Shown: piece after piece, positions 23,422-37,941 of the stretch | Position numbering within the stretch: the stretch's first letter is position 1 | Layout of the letters: every line of letters starts with the position of its first letter | Assembly: GCA_035235625.1 (NCBI GenBank) | Contig: CP141149.1 | Span: forward strand, 19,409,893 to 19,473,892 | DNA length: 64,000 nucleotides | DNA from: Saururus chinensis | Taxonomy: Eukaryota > Streptophyta > Magnoliopsida > Piperales > Saururaceae | Direction: 5' to 3' | Notes under the pieces: generated by a model | The model's database searches: none | What the model was told of the DNA's origin: nothing | What the model saw: the letters and a program-made list of their open reading frames with translations, nothing else | Program-made: the position numbers and the translations under genes

Positions 23422-26400
23422 TTATGCAGTAGATGCAGTAGCAACCTTTCTAGAATACACAATGTACATGGGGTCAGAACGTCCAGGATTGGGAGATATA
23501 TCCACAGCCTGCAAATAAATGTGAAAACTACATATCACTTTTAATAGAACTCTTTCCCTTTTTTCTCTCCATCCTATGGTAGATAAATTGATTCTTACAA
23601 AATGAACTTATGAAAACCACAATGTCGTGTCAACTTTACTTTCTAAAAACATCTTATAGTAAATGTTTCAGAATTGTAAAAAAATTTGATTGAACTTTAG
23701 AAACCAGGGTGTTTGATGCAAAAACAAATAGAAATGCAAACTACTATTGTTTTTGGTACCTGAGGGGGTTCAAAGCCTCCAGCATAGTGGAAGTATGACC
23801 CAACGATCCAAACATGATCTGCATCGCCCGTTGATGTCCATATTGATATAGCTTTTGTCCAGAAACAGCGATTGGAGAAACTGGTTCGTAATTCAATATG
23901 ACGTTAGAGTTTCTTTTCATGACACTAGAATATGATAAAGACAACATTTATACCCAGTACAGATTAACCTTGGGATAATATAATTAAAAGACATCAAATT
24001 GAACACATATTCAAGTATGGCCAAGACACAAAATTTCAAAAAAAGTGTGGCCAGGGCGGGCACACTTTCACTCTACGAGTGGCCTTTGCCATAGCCAAAA
24101 GTCAGTTTTACCTAATTCCTCATCCAAGGTGTTGTGAATAAATCTTAGATTTCTCAAATTTCAAACACTACCATTCCAACAAGCATCAAATCATCGCTGA
24201 CTGATGGTTCTGATCTCTTTCCCTGCTCTGGCCATTGGCTTCTATTGGAATTCAGAAACTATGACAACCATCATGGTACAGTCAAGGGCCAAGCTCATCT
24301 TGTAATTCTTTTCAAGCCGATTAATGCATTCCTGACTCATCTGTTGTCGCCGTTGTTGCTCAAACAAAATTTCATCAGCCACTAATTCCTACCGTGTATC
24401 ATAGCCAAATCTTTCTTCTTATGACCAATATTGTCATCCCTTTTACCCTCCCATTAAGGTTCTACCATGACTAGTATTGTTGACCCTCATTGTCAGAAAA
24501 CTTCTTTTCATTTAAAAAATGTAGATGTAGATACTTGAATATGCTCACACCCAGAACTGCTCGCTACATGCTTGCCACACTGAGCGGGCCCTACGCACAA
24601 GCCCAATGCCAACACAAAGGTGTCCACCCTTCATTGTGGCGAGAATTGTCAAAGTGTCCATGGGCACCTGCGTATGTAGCATTCCCATCGGTGGCAGATC
24701 TACATTGTAAGGAGGGTAGTCTAATGACCACCCTGCATTTTGAAATTATGTGGACCAGTATTATTAATTAGCCAATGGCTAAGGTTGATGAAAAACACCC
24801 AAAACTTATTCATTGACCACTACTCGAAAAAATCATGACCACTAAGCACTAACTGAACCAAACCTCTTTCATTCTAAAAAAATTGTAAAGCAAGTTTTAA
24901 GTCCCAACCCAACCCATATAAGTTGATGAGCTTAACTAAACTACGACCCAATTGCTTTAATTAAAGATTGAACCAATTCTTTAAACCCAACCCAAACAAA
25001 TGAGGTAAAGTGGACCATCTTGTCAACATCTCTGGACTCTCAACCAGGAAAAATTATCCCACAGAACTGATCCACCATGGGCTGGTTCATAGTTCTGTTC
25101 ATTTTTTGACACATTGGAGTGTGTTAGTTACTAAAATTATCCATATTTTGACATGTGTAATATGTTGAGACATGTTAGAATTGAATGGAGCTATGCCTCG
25201 GCCACATGGTGGCTCCAAATTTTTTGGTTTTGCAGAATCAGGCCCCATTCTCGTCTGCTCCTCTTCTAATACACTCTCACTTAGGTACCTTCCTCTCTCC
25301 TGTGTTATCCAATTTTACCTTCATTTTTCATTAAAATACAATAAATTTCTAAGTATGGTGTCATTTTTATATTAAATTAAGAAAAAAGGAGCCTTGATTG
25401 ACAATCCTGGATCCGCCACTGATTCCCATAACCTAAAAGAGGCCAGAATTATTTCACTTAATTGGTACAAAATAGCATAAACGAAAACAGGCAAGTTGAG
25501 GCCAGGCTACGTTGTATGGTAGCGGATAACTGTCAAGTCTTTTACTTGCTTGCAGTGGTGAACAAAGTTTTTCGACTGACAGAAAGGATGATCTATTGAC
25601 GCTTCCCTGTAGGGTTTTCTGTAAGTGGATAGAGGTGAGGGCTATATTTGTCTCTTTTTTATTATATCTGGTGATACTTTTAGAGACTATAACTATTTTC
25701 AGTGGCTAGACGTTTTTAAAGACATCTCATGGCTATGCTTGAAAGAAGGCTTTCTAAGATGGCAATGAATGATATTATCTCCAGAAATTTTTTCATGATC
25801 CAGGAAAATAGGTCAACACAGGAGGGAATTAGCCAGTTGGATTAAAATAGTCACCTCATTATTGCTTGACCTCCAGGCTTAAGAACTCTCTGCATCTCTT
25901 TGAAAACTTCAATGGGTTTGGTTAAGTAATCCACACTAACCTGCAAAATATAAATTTCTTTCTGTTCAATCTGAACTTTCCACCAAGGTAGCAGAATAGG
26001 AAGGTAGTGTTGCTCTTTCAATAGGAAGAAGTTTCAGTACTATCTTGAATGCATTATCCCCCAGCTATCAAAATCGACTGACATGAATTTAAATGCTCTT
26101 AATATGATGATCTAAAAATAAGTAACTTCAGCAATTTTTAATCAAAGCTAGCAAATACATCAAGAACAACAAATAGTTGCCTTTCAAGTTTCAAGAGTAA
26201 CTTCATGCCTACCAAACAAGGGAAAGCATCAGAAAATAAAATACAGAGGCAGAAATGTGAATAATGATGGAAACCACAGAAGAATGAACTCACCACATTA
26301 GTTATAACATCAAAACAATTATCTTCAAACGGAAGTTTAGGGTCTACATTTAGATCTTGCACAACATATTCAGTCAACACCTGTAAAGGCCTTTCATATT

Positions 26401-28096
26401 GTTACGACATTGAAGAGGAATGATTAAAACACATAATGAAAATCTGAGCAAAAACCCACGTACTGAAAATTACCGGATTCCGTTTGAGCTCCTCTTCATT
26501 CATGCCCATGCCTACAATTCGGTCTTGCCTGTATCCAGCAGGAAAATGACTCACCTGCAGAGGAAATTATTGATCACTGATATAAAAAAAGCACATCCAT
26601 GCAAGACAGGTAGAGACAGGAAAAATTGAATAAAAAGCAAAAGAATAGCTTACCCAGCTGCTACACATATCTAGTAAAGCTACTCTGGGTGTATTGCTAG
26701 GAGGAAAAACCTTAGAGTAGTACTTAGTAAGCGCACGGATGGCAGGATCATCAATGTGGGTGACAAAACGTGGTTCCAAGTAGAAGGAGGAATCAGGGGA
26801 CCTAAAAAAAAAAACCCTGAGTTCAGGTTTTTAAGCCATAGTGAAGCCAAGTTCATCATAATCAGTTGAGATAAACACAAGCTACTGGCTTTAGGATAGT
26901 GTCAGCAGATATTACTAACCCCATTTTGACATATGTTCAAGATTCTTCAAGTTAGCTTGTCAGAATCATTTGGTCTATTTCACTAAATCAAAGTATTTGC
27001 TCTGACACATCGGACTAGTCTAAGGTAAGGTTATGTATGGATCAATTTTCTGAGCAGTATTATCATCAGTCCTTCTGTGGAACATGTCTTCAGCCTCACA
27101 GAAGTTACACTCTACTAACTCCGTTTATCCTCCACCTTACCACATTTGCTGGAAGAAATGGAGTCTGGTGATTAACTTACAGGCAGTGCCTAGTGAACTC
27201 CAGCATACAGGTGTAGAGATAACTCATTGTTTTGTATATCGTTGTTCTTGCGTTTAAAATATCCTTAGGAGTAATTGCACATTCAAGGGCATTACTTTAA
27301 ATATGTGATCACTCTTACTATAAACAAAGAGGGCTCTCGTCAGCATCAATTTGAGGGGGAGTGTAGACATAACTACATTTTGTATATTTTATTTCTCCTT
27401 ATGTTTGAAATGCTCGTTCATATAAAGCCATTTCCGTAAAGTAAAGATGCTAATGTCCTTAATATAAACAAAGAGGGCCAGGACAGGAGGGCAATTCAGC
27501 CAGTTGTAGCAACAAGGTAGTAAGAGCAGTTCATGGATAAAGAATAAATAACTAAGATAGTCAAGAAGCTACTGAATATGGAGCAGTAAGAAGCTCGGTG
27601 CTCATACTCATCGAACCGTTGGAAGTCCTCCTCCTTCAACGGAAACTTCTCTGGCCATTCTACATTCTCCAGTACCTTCGAAACACAAAACTGAACTGCA
27701 TTCATTATAAGTTCAGAATTCATCGAAGATTATTCAATTTCATACACAGTCATTGCAATCCTTATTTTTCGCCAAATGAGAAAAGCCAATTCTCACCACT
27801 CCGACGAACAAACCCACACATAACGAAATTTAGCGGAGGAATTCCACCTTCTCGATCGGGGAGGCACTCCGAGCGAAGGCGGACCCGCCGGCGCCGGTGG
27901 CCATGCTCAGCAGACGCTCGAAGAAGGAGGCCCCGAAACCCAGAATCACTCGCCGCGGCGCCCTCCTCGCGGCTCGAATCCTAGACCGGTGCCCCGCCGC
28001 GGAGAATGCCGGAAGTGCTCGGCCCAACGAGCAGCGCGCCGCCAGCGGGAGCTGCTGCTGCGCCTGCGCCGCCGTTAATCCAACCGAGCCAGCCAT
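23422..28096 (-). CDS. Probable plastid-targeted SAM-dependent methyltransferase-like protein
   Basis: Eight exons on the minus strand (27848-28096, 27608-27675, 26654-26801, 26474-26554, 26294-26380, 25855-25940, 23760-23880, 23422-23508) join in frame with GT-AG introns to 308 residues. Residues 1 to about 70 are rich in Ala, Arg and Ser with few acids, like a chloroplast transit peptide. The core has VALLDMCSSWVSHFP where class I methyltransferases carry motif I, then LPFEDNCFDVITNVVSV (motif IV region), RVLKPGGQAIMSFSNR (post-motif region) and GGFEPPQAVDISPNPG near the end. The fold is inferred from these blocks; the substrate is unknown. Intron 6 carries a 733-bp hAT-type insertion. The gene is head-to-head with the peroxidase gene. 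Exon joins are well supported by phase; the first exon is the least certain. Confidence 0.82.
24689..25421. mobile_element. Non-autonomous hAT-type element in a methyltransferase intron
   Basis: A perfect 8-bp target-site duplication ATTCCCAT flanks it (24681-24688 and 25422-25429). The ends CGGTGGCAGATC and GATCCGCCACTG are inverted repeats with mismatches. The 8-bp duplication indicates the hAT superfamily. No transposase frame is present. Confidence 0.85.
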
Positions 28097-28444
28097 TTTT
28101 ATTAAACAAATAATTTATTATCCCACGAAAATAGCGAAGCCTTCGGCGCGCTCGGGCCAAACAGAGGACAGCCACCTTCCACGTTGTCACGCCATGGCCA
28201 GGAGAAGCGGATCAACTGCCCGAATCCACGATCGTGTCCGTTTAGGACATGTCCACGTTGTGTGTCCAAATGGTCGAACGAAGATCCGCGAGGGCAGTTT
28301 CGTCATTCTACACTGGATTCCGCACCACCCGCCATATCCGGAGCTCGGATTCAAATATCCTCCCTCCAGAATTGCAGTTGCAGAGCTCCGTTGGCGAGAA
28401 AGTCGGAAGAAGACGGAGAAGAAGAAGAAGAAGAAGGAAGGAAG
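28097..28444. promoter_or_regulatory. Shared divergent promoter of methyltransferase and peroxidase
   Basis: The start codons at 28096 (minus) and 28445 (plus) are separated by 348 bp. The interval must hold both core promoters and 5' leaders. No clear TATA box is visible. A GAAGAAGAAGAAGAAG purine tract lies just before the peroxidase ATG. Confidence 0.5.
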
Positions 28445-30348
<1,904 letters not shown>

Positions 30349-32053
30349 TCTGCGGCCCTGCCCCTTCTCTTCAATCAAAATGATTAAACCTTTGGATTTC
30401 ACAGTTTTTCAGTATGAAACTATAGACGTTGATACATCTTCAGTGGAAACAACACAAACAGTTCCCATTTCATCTTCTTAGATATTGATCCCGGAAATGA
30501 GTGCCCCAAAAAGACTCAGTGCCTCAAGAATGTTGGATTAAAAGTGTGTAATAGGGTTTACTGAGTTCATTGAACTGAAGGGCTATAGAATCATTCCAAA
30601 GAATTTTTCCTTCTGCGGTAATAATAATGAGTGTTTGCCCGTTTGTGTGGTGACAGTGGACTCTTAGAAACATGTTTTTATGATCACTTATTATGATCAT
30701 AATGCATGTGGAGCAGTGGAGGGGGAACTCTGGGAACTGTTGGATTTGGTTCTGAAGTTTCTCTGGATCCTGAGTGTAAGCACTGAGGCTTGCTAATATC
30801 ATACTTAATACTGCTACTATATAAAGAGGTTTAAGTTTTTAAGGGGCAAAGGCCCAGAACTGCCAACTACATTAAATTGAAGAGGAACAAGAGATGCGGG
30901 GATCCCAAACAGACCAAAAAAATTAAGACACAAACCCCAAACAAGCGAACAAAATGCAGAATTAAACCATAACGTTTAACATGGATAAGTAAGAGCTTGA
31001 GACCTCAAACTCCGATTTCAAGGGCATACTCCAAAGGGGTTGACCGGATGCCGATAGAAAACTGACCACTTCCACAGGAAGATAGAAGACTGAACACTTC
31101 CACAGGAAGATAGAAGGCGTAAACCAATTCCATGAGGTGGAACAGAACCACCAAAAGGTGGGAATTAGGATATAAAATATTGGGTCCGGATAGGTACCAA
31201 CGTGGCGGTGCATATTACCAATTAAAAAATAATTTATTCATATATTTTTCGGTTAATTCCTTAAAAATATCTGATTTAATAGAAAATATAGTCACATATT
31301 ACATCCTCAATCGTGTTAGGCATTACACATTGGCACCTTATTCATACCTAATATTTTCTCCTAAAAAAGACTCCCGAATAAACATGAGGCGGAGTCTCTA
31401 ACTGATACATGAAATGGGAGTGCACACCTTCAGACTTAGAGAAAGTTGGCCTTGACCAAGGACCTCTACCCATCGACCCTGAGGATGGGGTACATCCTCG
31501 GAGGAAGCCAAACAACTACTCCGGTGCCTTGACCCATTAAGTACATAGTGGTGAAAAAGAGCACACCTCACCCAAGAAGAAGTACCACCTAGCCATAAAA
31601 AACCAACCGATCCAAATCATAGTAATATATACAGATCAGGAGGGCATGGGAGGAAGGGGAAACTGTAAAGGGGGGAGAGGCCTAAGAGAGGGAGACAAAG
31701 ATGAAGTAAAGAGGGAAGATGTGAGCTAGGTTGGGGTGGTGTAAGATAACCAAGTTTTTCAAAAGTTCAAGCCCCCAACAAGAGAAGATTAGGGCTAAGA
31801 AAAATAGTGTGGCCAGTGGTAGAACAATGACTATCAGGACAGTCAGCCTAGTTAGCATCAAAAGACCCATAAGAAATTCATATACTCAAATCACCATACT
31901 ATGAACAACACTAAAAGAAAGAAAAAAAGAGAAATCTTATTTACTTATTTTATATTCTAACACCCTCCCCCTACCCCCCACATGCAAGCATCTATCAAAT
32001 GCGGCATGTGAAACACAAATAGGGTATAAATGTTTTCAATGAGACTTGAACCC
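30349..32053. other. Intergenic, eroded repeats, no gene
   Basis: A short tandem duplication of ACTTCCACAGGAAGATAGAAG lies near 31066-31113. Two blocks at about 31742-31780 and 31925-31965 recur adjacent to each other at about 37064-37142, on the other side of the 5-kb LTR. This suggests two copies of one older repeat, with the interior deleted in the right copy. Confidence 0.45.
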
Positions 32054-32899
32054 TGTAACGCCCGAGATTTTTCATCCTTTTTTCTCAAAACTCATAGAAA
32101 TTTTTTTTTTCTTTCCATAAATCGGAGTCAAAACGATAAAATCAAAACCTGTTTATAATTTAAAACATCATACGGTTAAACATCGCATCAAATCAAATAT
32201 CCTCAGGCGCTACTCGAAAACACACGTACGAATAAATTTGCTATAATCATAGACTTTTAAATACAAATCACTCCCAGACATCCCTGAGTACAAGTCCCAT
32301 AACAGTCCACCAACTGATCCAAATGAAAGTCTAGAATAAACATCATGATGTCTCGTCTCACCCAATACAGGAGATCGTGGCACAAATAACTCGCAAAGAG
32401 TCAAGCAGATACCTGAGTCAACGGGAATCAATCCACCGCTGAAACGAGCGTCCATCTCCAGGAGCTCTTCGCACAACCTGCAAAACCTCCCGTGCAACGG
32501 GGCTAAAAATAGCAGGGTGAGTATTTTCATACTCAGTAGGAAAATACCCAGTAGGGGAAATCCCAAACGGTGAACTCACAAGTTCAGAAATCATGCGTCA
32601 TGCAACACAAACATGAAGCAGTCAACATAATATAATCATAACATGCTCAAACGCATACGATCATACCAAAGGCACCATCGTGCCACAGACATACCGAAGG
32701 CACCATCGTGCCAAAATCATACTGTCCAAACAACTTACACAAACACCCTTATCCAGGGTCATACAACTTACTCGTACCACCGTACGCATACTCATACAAC
32801 ATACCCATACATGTACGACCTTACTCGTACAATCAGACTTGTACGACCTCACTCATACAGTCTGCACAAAATTATACTTACTGTCTTACTCATAAACAT

Positions 32900-33070
32900 A
32901 TTCTCACAATCGTTCTCATACTCTTACAGTCGTGCTCCTCCACATACTCTTACAGTCGTGCTCATACACATACACTTACAGTCCTGCTCATACTCATACG
33001 CTTATAGTCCTGCTCATACATACTCTTACAGTCCTGCTCACACTCATACAGTCGTACTCACACTCATAAT
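32900..33070. repeat. Short tandem repeats inside the LTR
   Basis: Units of about 20-26 bp, of the type CTCATACTCTTACAGTCGTG, recur about seven times. Confidence 0.7.
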
Positions 33071-33299
33071 CGTACACATATCAATGACCACTGAAGCTCA
33101 TTACAACTAATAAGCTCCAGCGTCGAAATGGAAAAGAATGCCACTGGGGCAACACCTTAACCTCCGGGGAGTGACTAGATGCCATGGACTTTTCCGAAGG
33201 TAAGGCACACCAATGCTCATGGGGCACTGGATCAAACAGGTAAGAGTAGATCCATGATACTACTTACCTGAGCGCGCAAACATAAACACCCACACATAA

Positions 33300-33420
33300 G
33301 GGGTCATACAGTTGCCAACCATAATGGGTCTTATAGTGCCATAGAATCGCCCACCATAATGGGTCTTATAGTGCCAGAGAATTGCCCACCATAATGGGTC
33401 TTATAGTGCCAATGCCACTC
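33300..33420. repeat. Three tandem units of about 40 bp inside the LTR
   Basis: The phrase CCATAATGGGTCTTATAGTG occurs three times with short spacers, followed by several AGTGCCACTCTTGGGC units. Confidence 0.75.
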
Positions 33421-33480
33421 TTGGGCATAAAACATACAGTGCCACTTGGGCAAAAACGTACAGTGCCACTCTTGGGCGGA

Positions 33481-33735
33481 AACATACAACGCTCTCAACA
33501 GAGCATCAAACGTCTGGGCTTACACAGCACACAGACCAAATCAGAAACATACGTCGCTCTCAGCAGAGCATCAGACGTCTGGGCTTCATACAGCACGCAG
33601 ACAAAGTCAGAAACGTACATCGCTCTCAACAGTGCATCAAACGTCTGGGCTTATACAGCACGCAAACCAAATCAAAACAATGTCGCACTCAGCAGAGCAT
33701 CAGACGTCTGGTGCTCTACATAGCACACAGACAAC
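33481..33735. repeat. Four tandem 65-bp units inside the LTR
   Basis: Each unit contains CGCTCTCAACAGAGCATCAA or a close variant and ACGTCTGGGCTT. The related LTR at 1-2734 has only one recognisable match (near 1543-1568, inverted), so the unit was amplified in this lineage. Confidence 0.8.
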
Positions 33736-34479
33736 ATCCCGCAGGATAAACACTATGGCAAGACATGATAAATGCTCGGCCGACTCATTAGTGGCCAGCT
33801 CAAACACGGAACTTAATCCGTCGAACCCTCAGGTCTCAAACTCACAACGCTATCATTAGCTGTGCTTATAATTCCAATTTGAATTAAGTATATTATGCGG
33901 TACAATTATGACACACAAACTCACAGTCCTCGACTGGTCAAACTGAAGCTGAGCCCGATCCGAAACCCAAGTTCGTCAGGGCAGCAGACTTCACTTACCC
34001 GTCCACATCATGGACAAAACTCATCGTACAACCAACCCTTACAGTCTTACACACTTCACCATCCATCTCATGGCCAAAACATCTTACACTGACATCCTCA
34101 AATATCGCTCCTCAGAGCCAACCCAGTTGTCGCCCTCTTACTTATATCTCACTTATTATACTTATTTTTCACTTCATAATCTGTACGTTATGCTTGTACA
34201 ATTATAAACACTCTTACTGTCTGACAATCACCCAACATACAATCCACCCCAAACTGATCCATTCTAATCCTTGCCCGTCACACTCTTATCTTCTGTCATA
34301 CGCTTACACAACCGTATCCAAATTCGGACAAAGCCTCTGTCACCTCTTACTGTCCATCGCCCATACCTCTGCCCACATACTCTTACACATAACCATATCA
34401 TAGGCAAAAGCCATCATACATACGTATGTCTCACACATACGTACAACATACACATACGGTCATACATACATAACTTACA

Positions 34480-34680
34480 AACATGCACGCTAGCCATCAC
34501 TAGCACATGCACAGACATTCATACATACGTCAAACATGCACGCTAGCCATCACTAGCACATGCATACATCAAACGTACATGCTAGTCATCACTAGCACAT
34601 GCACACACATTCATACATACTTCAAACATGCACGCTAGCCATCACTAGCACATGCATAATTCATACGTAGCATACTGACA
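34480..34680. repeat. Tandem repeat inside the LTR
   Basis: GCTAGCCATCACTAGCACAT is repeated four times (one copy has GTC for GCC), separated by CATACATAC-rich spacers of alternating length. The unit contains the partial palindrome GCTAG...CTAGC. Confidence 0.8.
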
Positions 34681-37042
34681 TATTTGCTAGCCATCGCTAG
34701 CGCATACATAATCCACATCCATAAAATGTGCATACATCTCATGCATATCAATCATACCATACAATCATGCTTACACGCACATCATGCAATCGGATCGTTA
34801 CTTAACATCCAAGCATGGAATCATACAATCCTAGCATGTTGCTACTCATTCAAAGCATGCTTCATGAATTTACGAGTTCAAAGCTCCCCTACCTCATAAT
34901 CATGATGTTCGATGGCAAGCACACGACGGTGGCGGCGTCGACAGCGGAGTTGGCGGTCAAAACCATTGCCTGGCTGAGAGAGCTGCTGTCCCGAGGATTT
35001 TAGGATGCGCCGGAACTATCACAGCCAAACAGAGTGTCAGAACTCAATGCGGTAAAACCCGCGATCCACGGCGGCATACTAGGGCGGCCGGGAGAAATAT
35101 CGTGCCAACATATGTGGCAGTGCGATCAGATGTCAAGGGTGTACACTCTGAAGATCAGCCGGTGGCTAAGACGTGCACAGCCGGCCACAAGACATTGAAA
35201 TCGGCCGTGGACAACACCCAACGGCAACGATTTCGGTCAACAAAGGCCCACATATGGGCGGAGAGCATGGGGCAACGCTCGAGAATCAAAGGAGAGGTGG
35301 AGGACGGCTCTAGTGATCAACTCCACTCGGTGGCAAAGCCAACCGATGGTTAGGCGGCACGAATACAGCGCCTAAACCCAGTAGTACACGCGTGGCTACA
35401 TGCGCACGCGGCCCAAAGGGCGGGGGAGAGGGCTGAACGGAGACGACCCAAGGCCCACAAAAGCCAACAGGGCTAAGGCCCTTAGCTGTGGCCAATCTAA
35501 GCGGCAACATTGCAGATCGCCACCCACAACCAATACTCATGGTGCGGCGGCTGTGCATCTCGCACGGTAGAGAGCAGGGGGAGGGTTCAAGGTCAAGCAA
35601 AGGCTATGAGGCCGTCACTGGCCAAGGCCTGAGCAGGTGAACTCGTCCACCTTCTATCACAGTAAGTCATACAAATTCTTGCCCAAGGCCGTCCAGTACC
35701 GACGACGTAAAATGGGCAAGAAGGGTCAACGGCACACATGCCGATAAGGCGGACTAGCTGCGGCTACGGGCCGCAAGGCTGAACAAGACCCAGAGGGGTG
35801 GCCCATTGGCATCACCGGGCTGGGGTGGAGCCGAACTAAGGTCCACCAAAACAAATCCGGCGTCCGACTGATAACGTCAGTCACCACGTCCATAAAACGT
35901 AGACCAAAAATAGGGGACGACCGGGGAAAACCCATAAGGGCGGAGTGGCCATGGGGTCAGAGGCTAAATCGGTCCAGGTGGGTGGGGCCGTCCCTGGGCC
36001 ATCTCCAGGCCGGGGCGGAGCCCACGGTGGTCACGTCACCCTCACCCGCCAACGATGGCGGCGATAACCCACCGGAAAATTGTACGATAAAACGTACTGG
36101 CCGGAGTAAGGAGGGAGGGCGGAGGCGGAACCGAGCTTGGGGGTGTAGTCCACTGCCTTCACCGGAGCAAGGCGAGGCTGGGGGAAGGCCGAATTGGCCA
36201 CGAAACACCGCCGGCAGCCACTGTTTGCCCAAACAGTCCGTCGGCAGAACAGTGCAGAGAGGGGGAAAAGAGATGGGGCGGCGGTGCCGAGGCTCACCGG
36301 GCCGGGAGGAGTGGCTCCTCGCCGTCGCCGGCCCAGGGCGGAGTCATGGCCGGCCGGTCGGGCCGAGCCGGCCCGTGGCGGCGGCGGAACGGCGATACAC
36401 AGTGGGGGCGGAAAAACAGGGCAGAGAGGAAATGGAGCGGGACGGCGGAGCAAAGGCCGTCCGGGGCTGGGGGGAGTGTCCTCCCGCCGTCGCCGGCCCA
36501 TGGCGGAACCATGGGCGGCCGGCCGGCCCTCGCCGGCCCACGGCGGCGGCAGAATAAAAAAAACACAGTGAAAGGGGCAAACCGGGGGAAGAGGCGGCGC
36601 GGCCGTGGGGGCCGGGACGGTGGCTCCCCTGCCGTCACACGGCCGGGGCGGAGCCGGTGCGGATCTGGCGGCCGGCACACGGTGCCAGGCATAGGATAAG
36701 GCGGAAATGGGGCGGCGGTGTTTTCACGTTCATCTAGCCGAACCAGTGGATCGGGATCGCGATCCCGATCCCTCTTTTTTATTTTCTTTTATTTATTTTT
36801 TCCCAACGTACACTCAACGCGCGTTAACCCACTGGTTACGCGTCGAACCTCTAAAATTCGCGCCATAAGTGCGCAGCGAGGCCCATGGCCCACGACTAAG
36901 CCCCACACCCGACTCTATGGGTATAAATATGGGAAAAATACACAAATACACATACGCTGAAACGTCACATTTTCCTGCCGAAAATGACCAGAAAAATGGC
37001 AGAAAAATCCCAGAAAATCGTAGAAAAATCAGGGACCTTACA

Positions 37043-37907
37043 AACCCGGAGTTCTAATCACATGTAAGATAACCAAGTTTCCTAAAAGCTCAAGCCGTTA
37101 TAGGAAAGAGAAATCTTATTTATTTATTTTATATTCAAACATATGGAAGTAGGTGAAGGATGGGAAAATGACACATGAGTTTAGAAGCGGGTGAGGGATA
37201 TGAGAACTCTAAGGAGAAAGGTGGATGCAAGACATCAAGGCGGGAAGTTAAACATATTCACAATAGACCCCAGCTGAGGAGATATGGGTGCTACCCAACT
37301 CACACAAGAAGCATATCCACAACCAACACTACCACCTAACATACAACAATACTTCCACGCTCCACACCGCACAACTAAACTACACACATAACTAACAGAG
37401 GTGCAAAAGAGAACCCTAAGCTTACACACTAAGGACAAGGATAGGGAAGAGGAGGGAGAAGTGAGGGTAAAATCGGGGAGGGGAGAAGAGAGTTAGAGGA
37501 TGCAGAGAAACTAGGATGGGCTAGGGTGTCACGGATTGCATTTTGGGCATCGTACCAATTTACATTTTACTTTACTTACATGTATTTTATTTTATTTCCT
37601 TGTACTTTTTTTTTTATGTTTTAAGTTACAACCATGCATGTACAATTACTTTGGATGTTACTCCAACTACATGTAATAAATCTCTTATATTATATAGGAC
37701 AATGAGTGACCGGGTAGGCGACAGTTGGTTGACTGCCAACAACCAATGCAAAGGGATCTCCCACCATAAGCCAGTTGCTAGCTAGCCTTGCCGGTCCAAA
37801 CTTAGGTGGTCCAAAAGGTGGGGCTCAAGAAGGGTCTCTTACCCACTACACAAAGACTAGAGAGAAGGCAGAGCCTGTCTCTAGACACCTTTTGTTTCCT
37901 TTGTTTG

Positions 37908-37941
<34 letters not shown>

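Larger units (their letters stand above)
32054..37042 (-). mobile_element. 5-kb solo LTR with perfect target-site duplication
   Basis: The plus-strand ends are TGTAACGCCC at 32054 and ACCTTACA ending at 37042. AACCC flanks it on both sides (32049-32053 and 37043-37047). The first several hundred bases do not recur at the other end, and no gag or pol domain is visible, so this is one LTR of 4989 bp rather than a complete element. The minus orientation is assigned by homology to the LTR at 1-2734. The interior holds a strongly GC-rich tract (about 35000-36700) that yields many long but meaningless open frames, and several tandem repeats (32900-33070, 33300-33420, 33481-33735, 34480-34680). Confidence 0.85.

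Noticed and set aside
28184..28444. In-frame upstream start adding 87 residues to the peroxidase
   Set aside because: It would place the signal peptide internally; the added part is low complexity near the junction and unlike any peroxidase.
35980..36700. Several 100-215-aa frames on both strands
   Set aside because: They lie in a GC-rich tract of a non-coding 5-kb LTR, where stops are rare by composition; Arg/Pro/Gly-rich, with no domain.
32054..37042. Complete retrotransposon with two short LTRs
   Set aside because: The first several hundred bases do not recur near the right end and no gag or pol motif is present.
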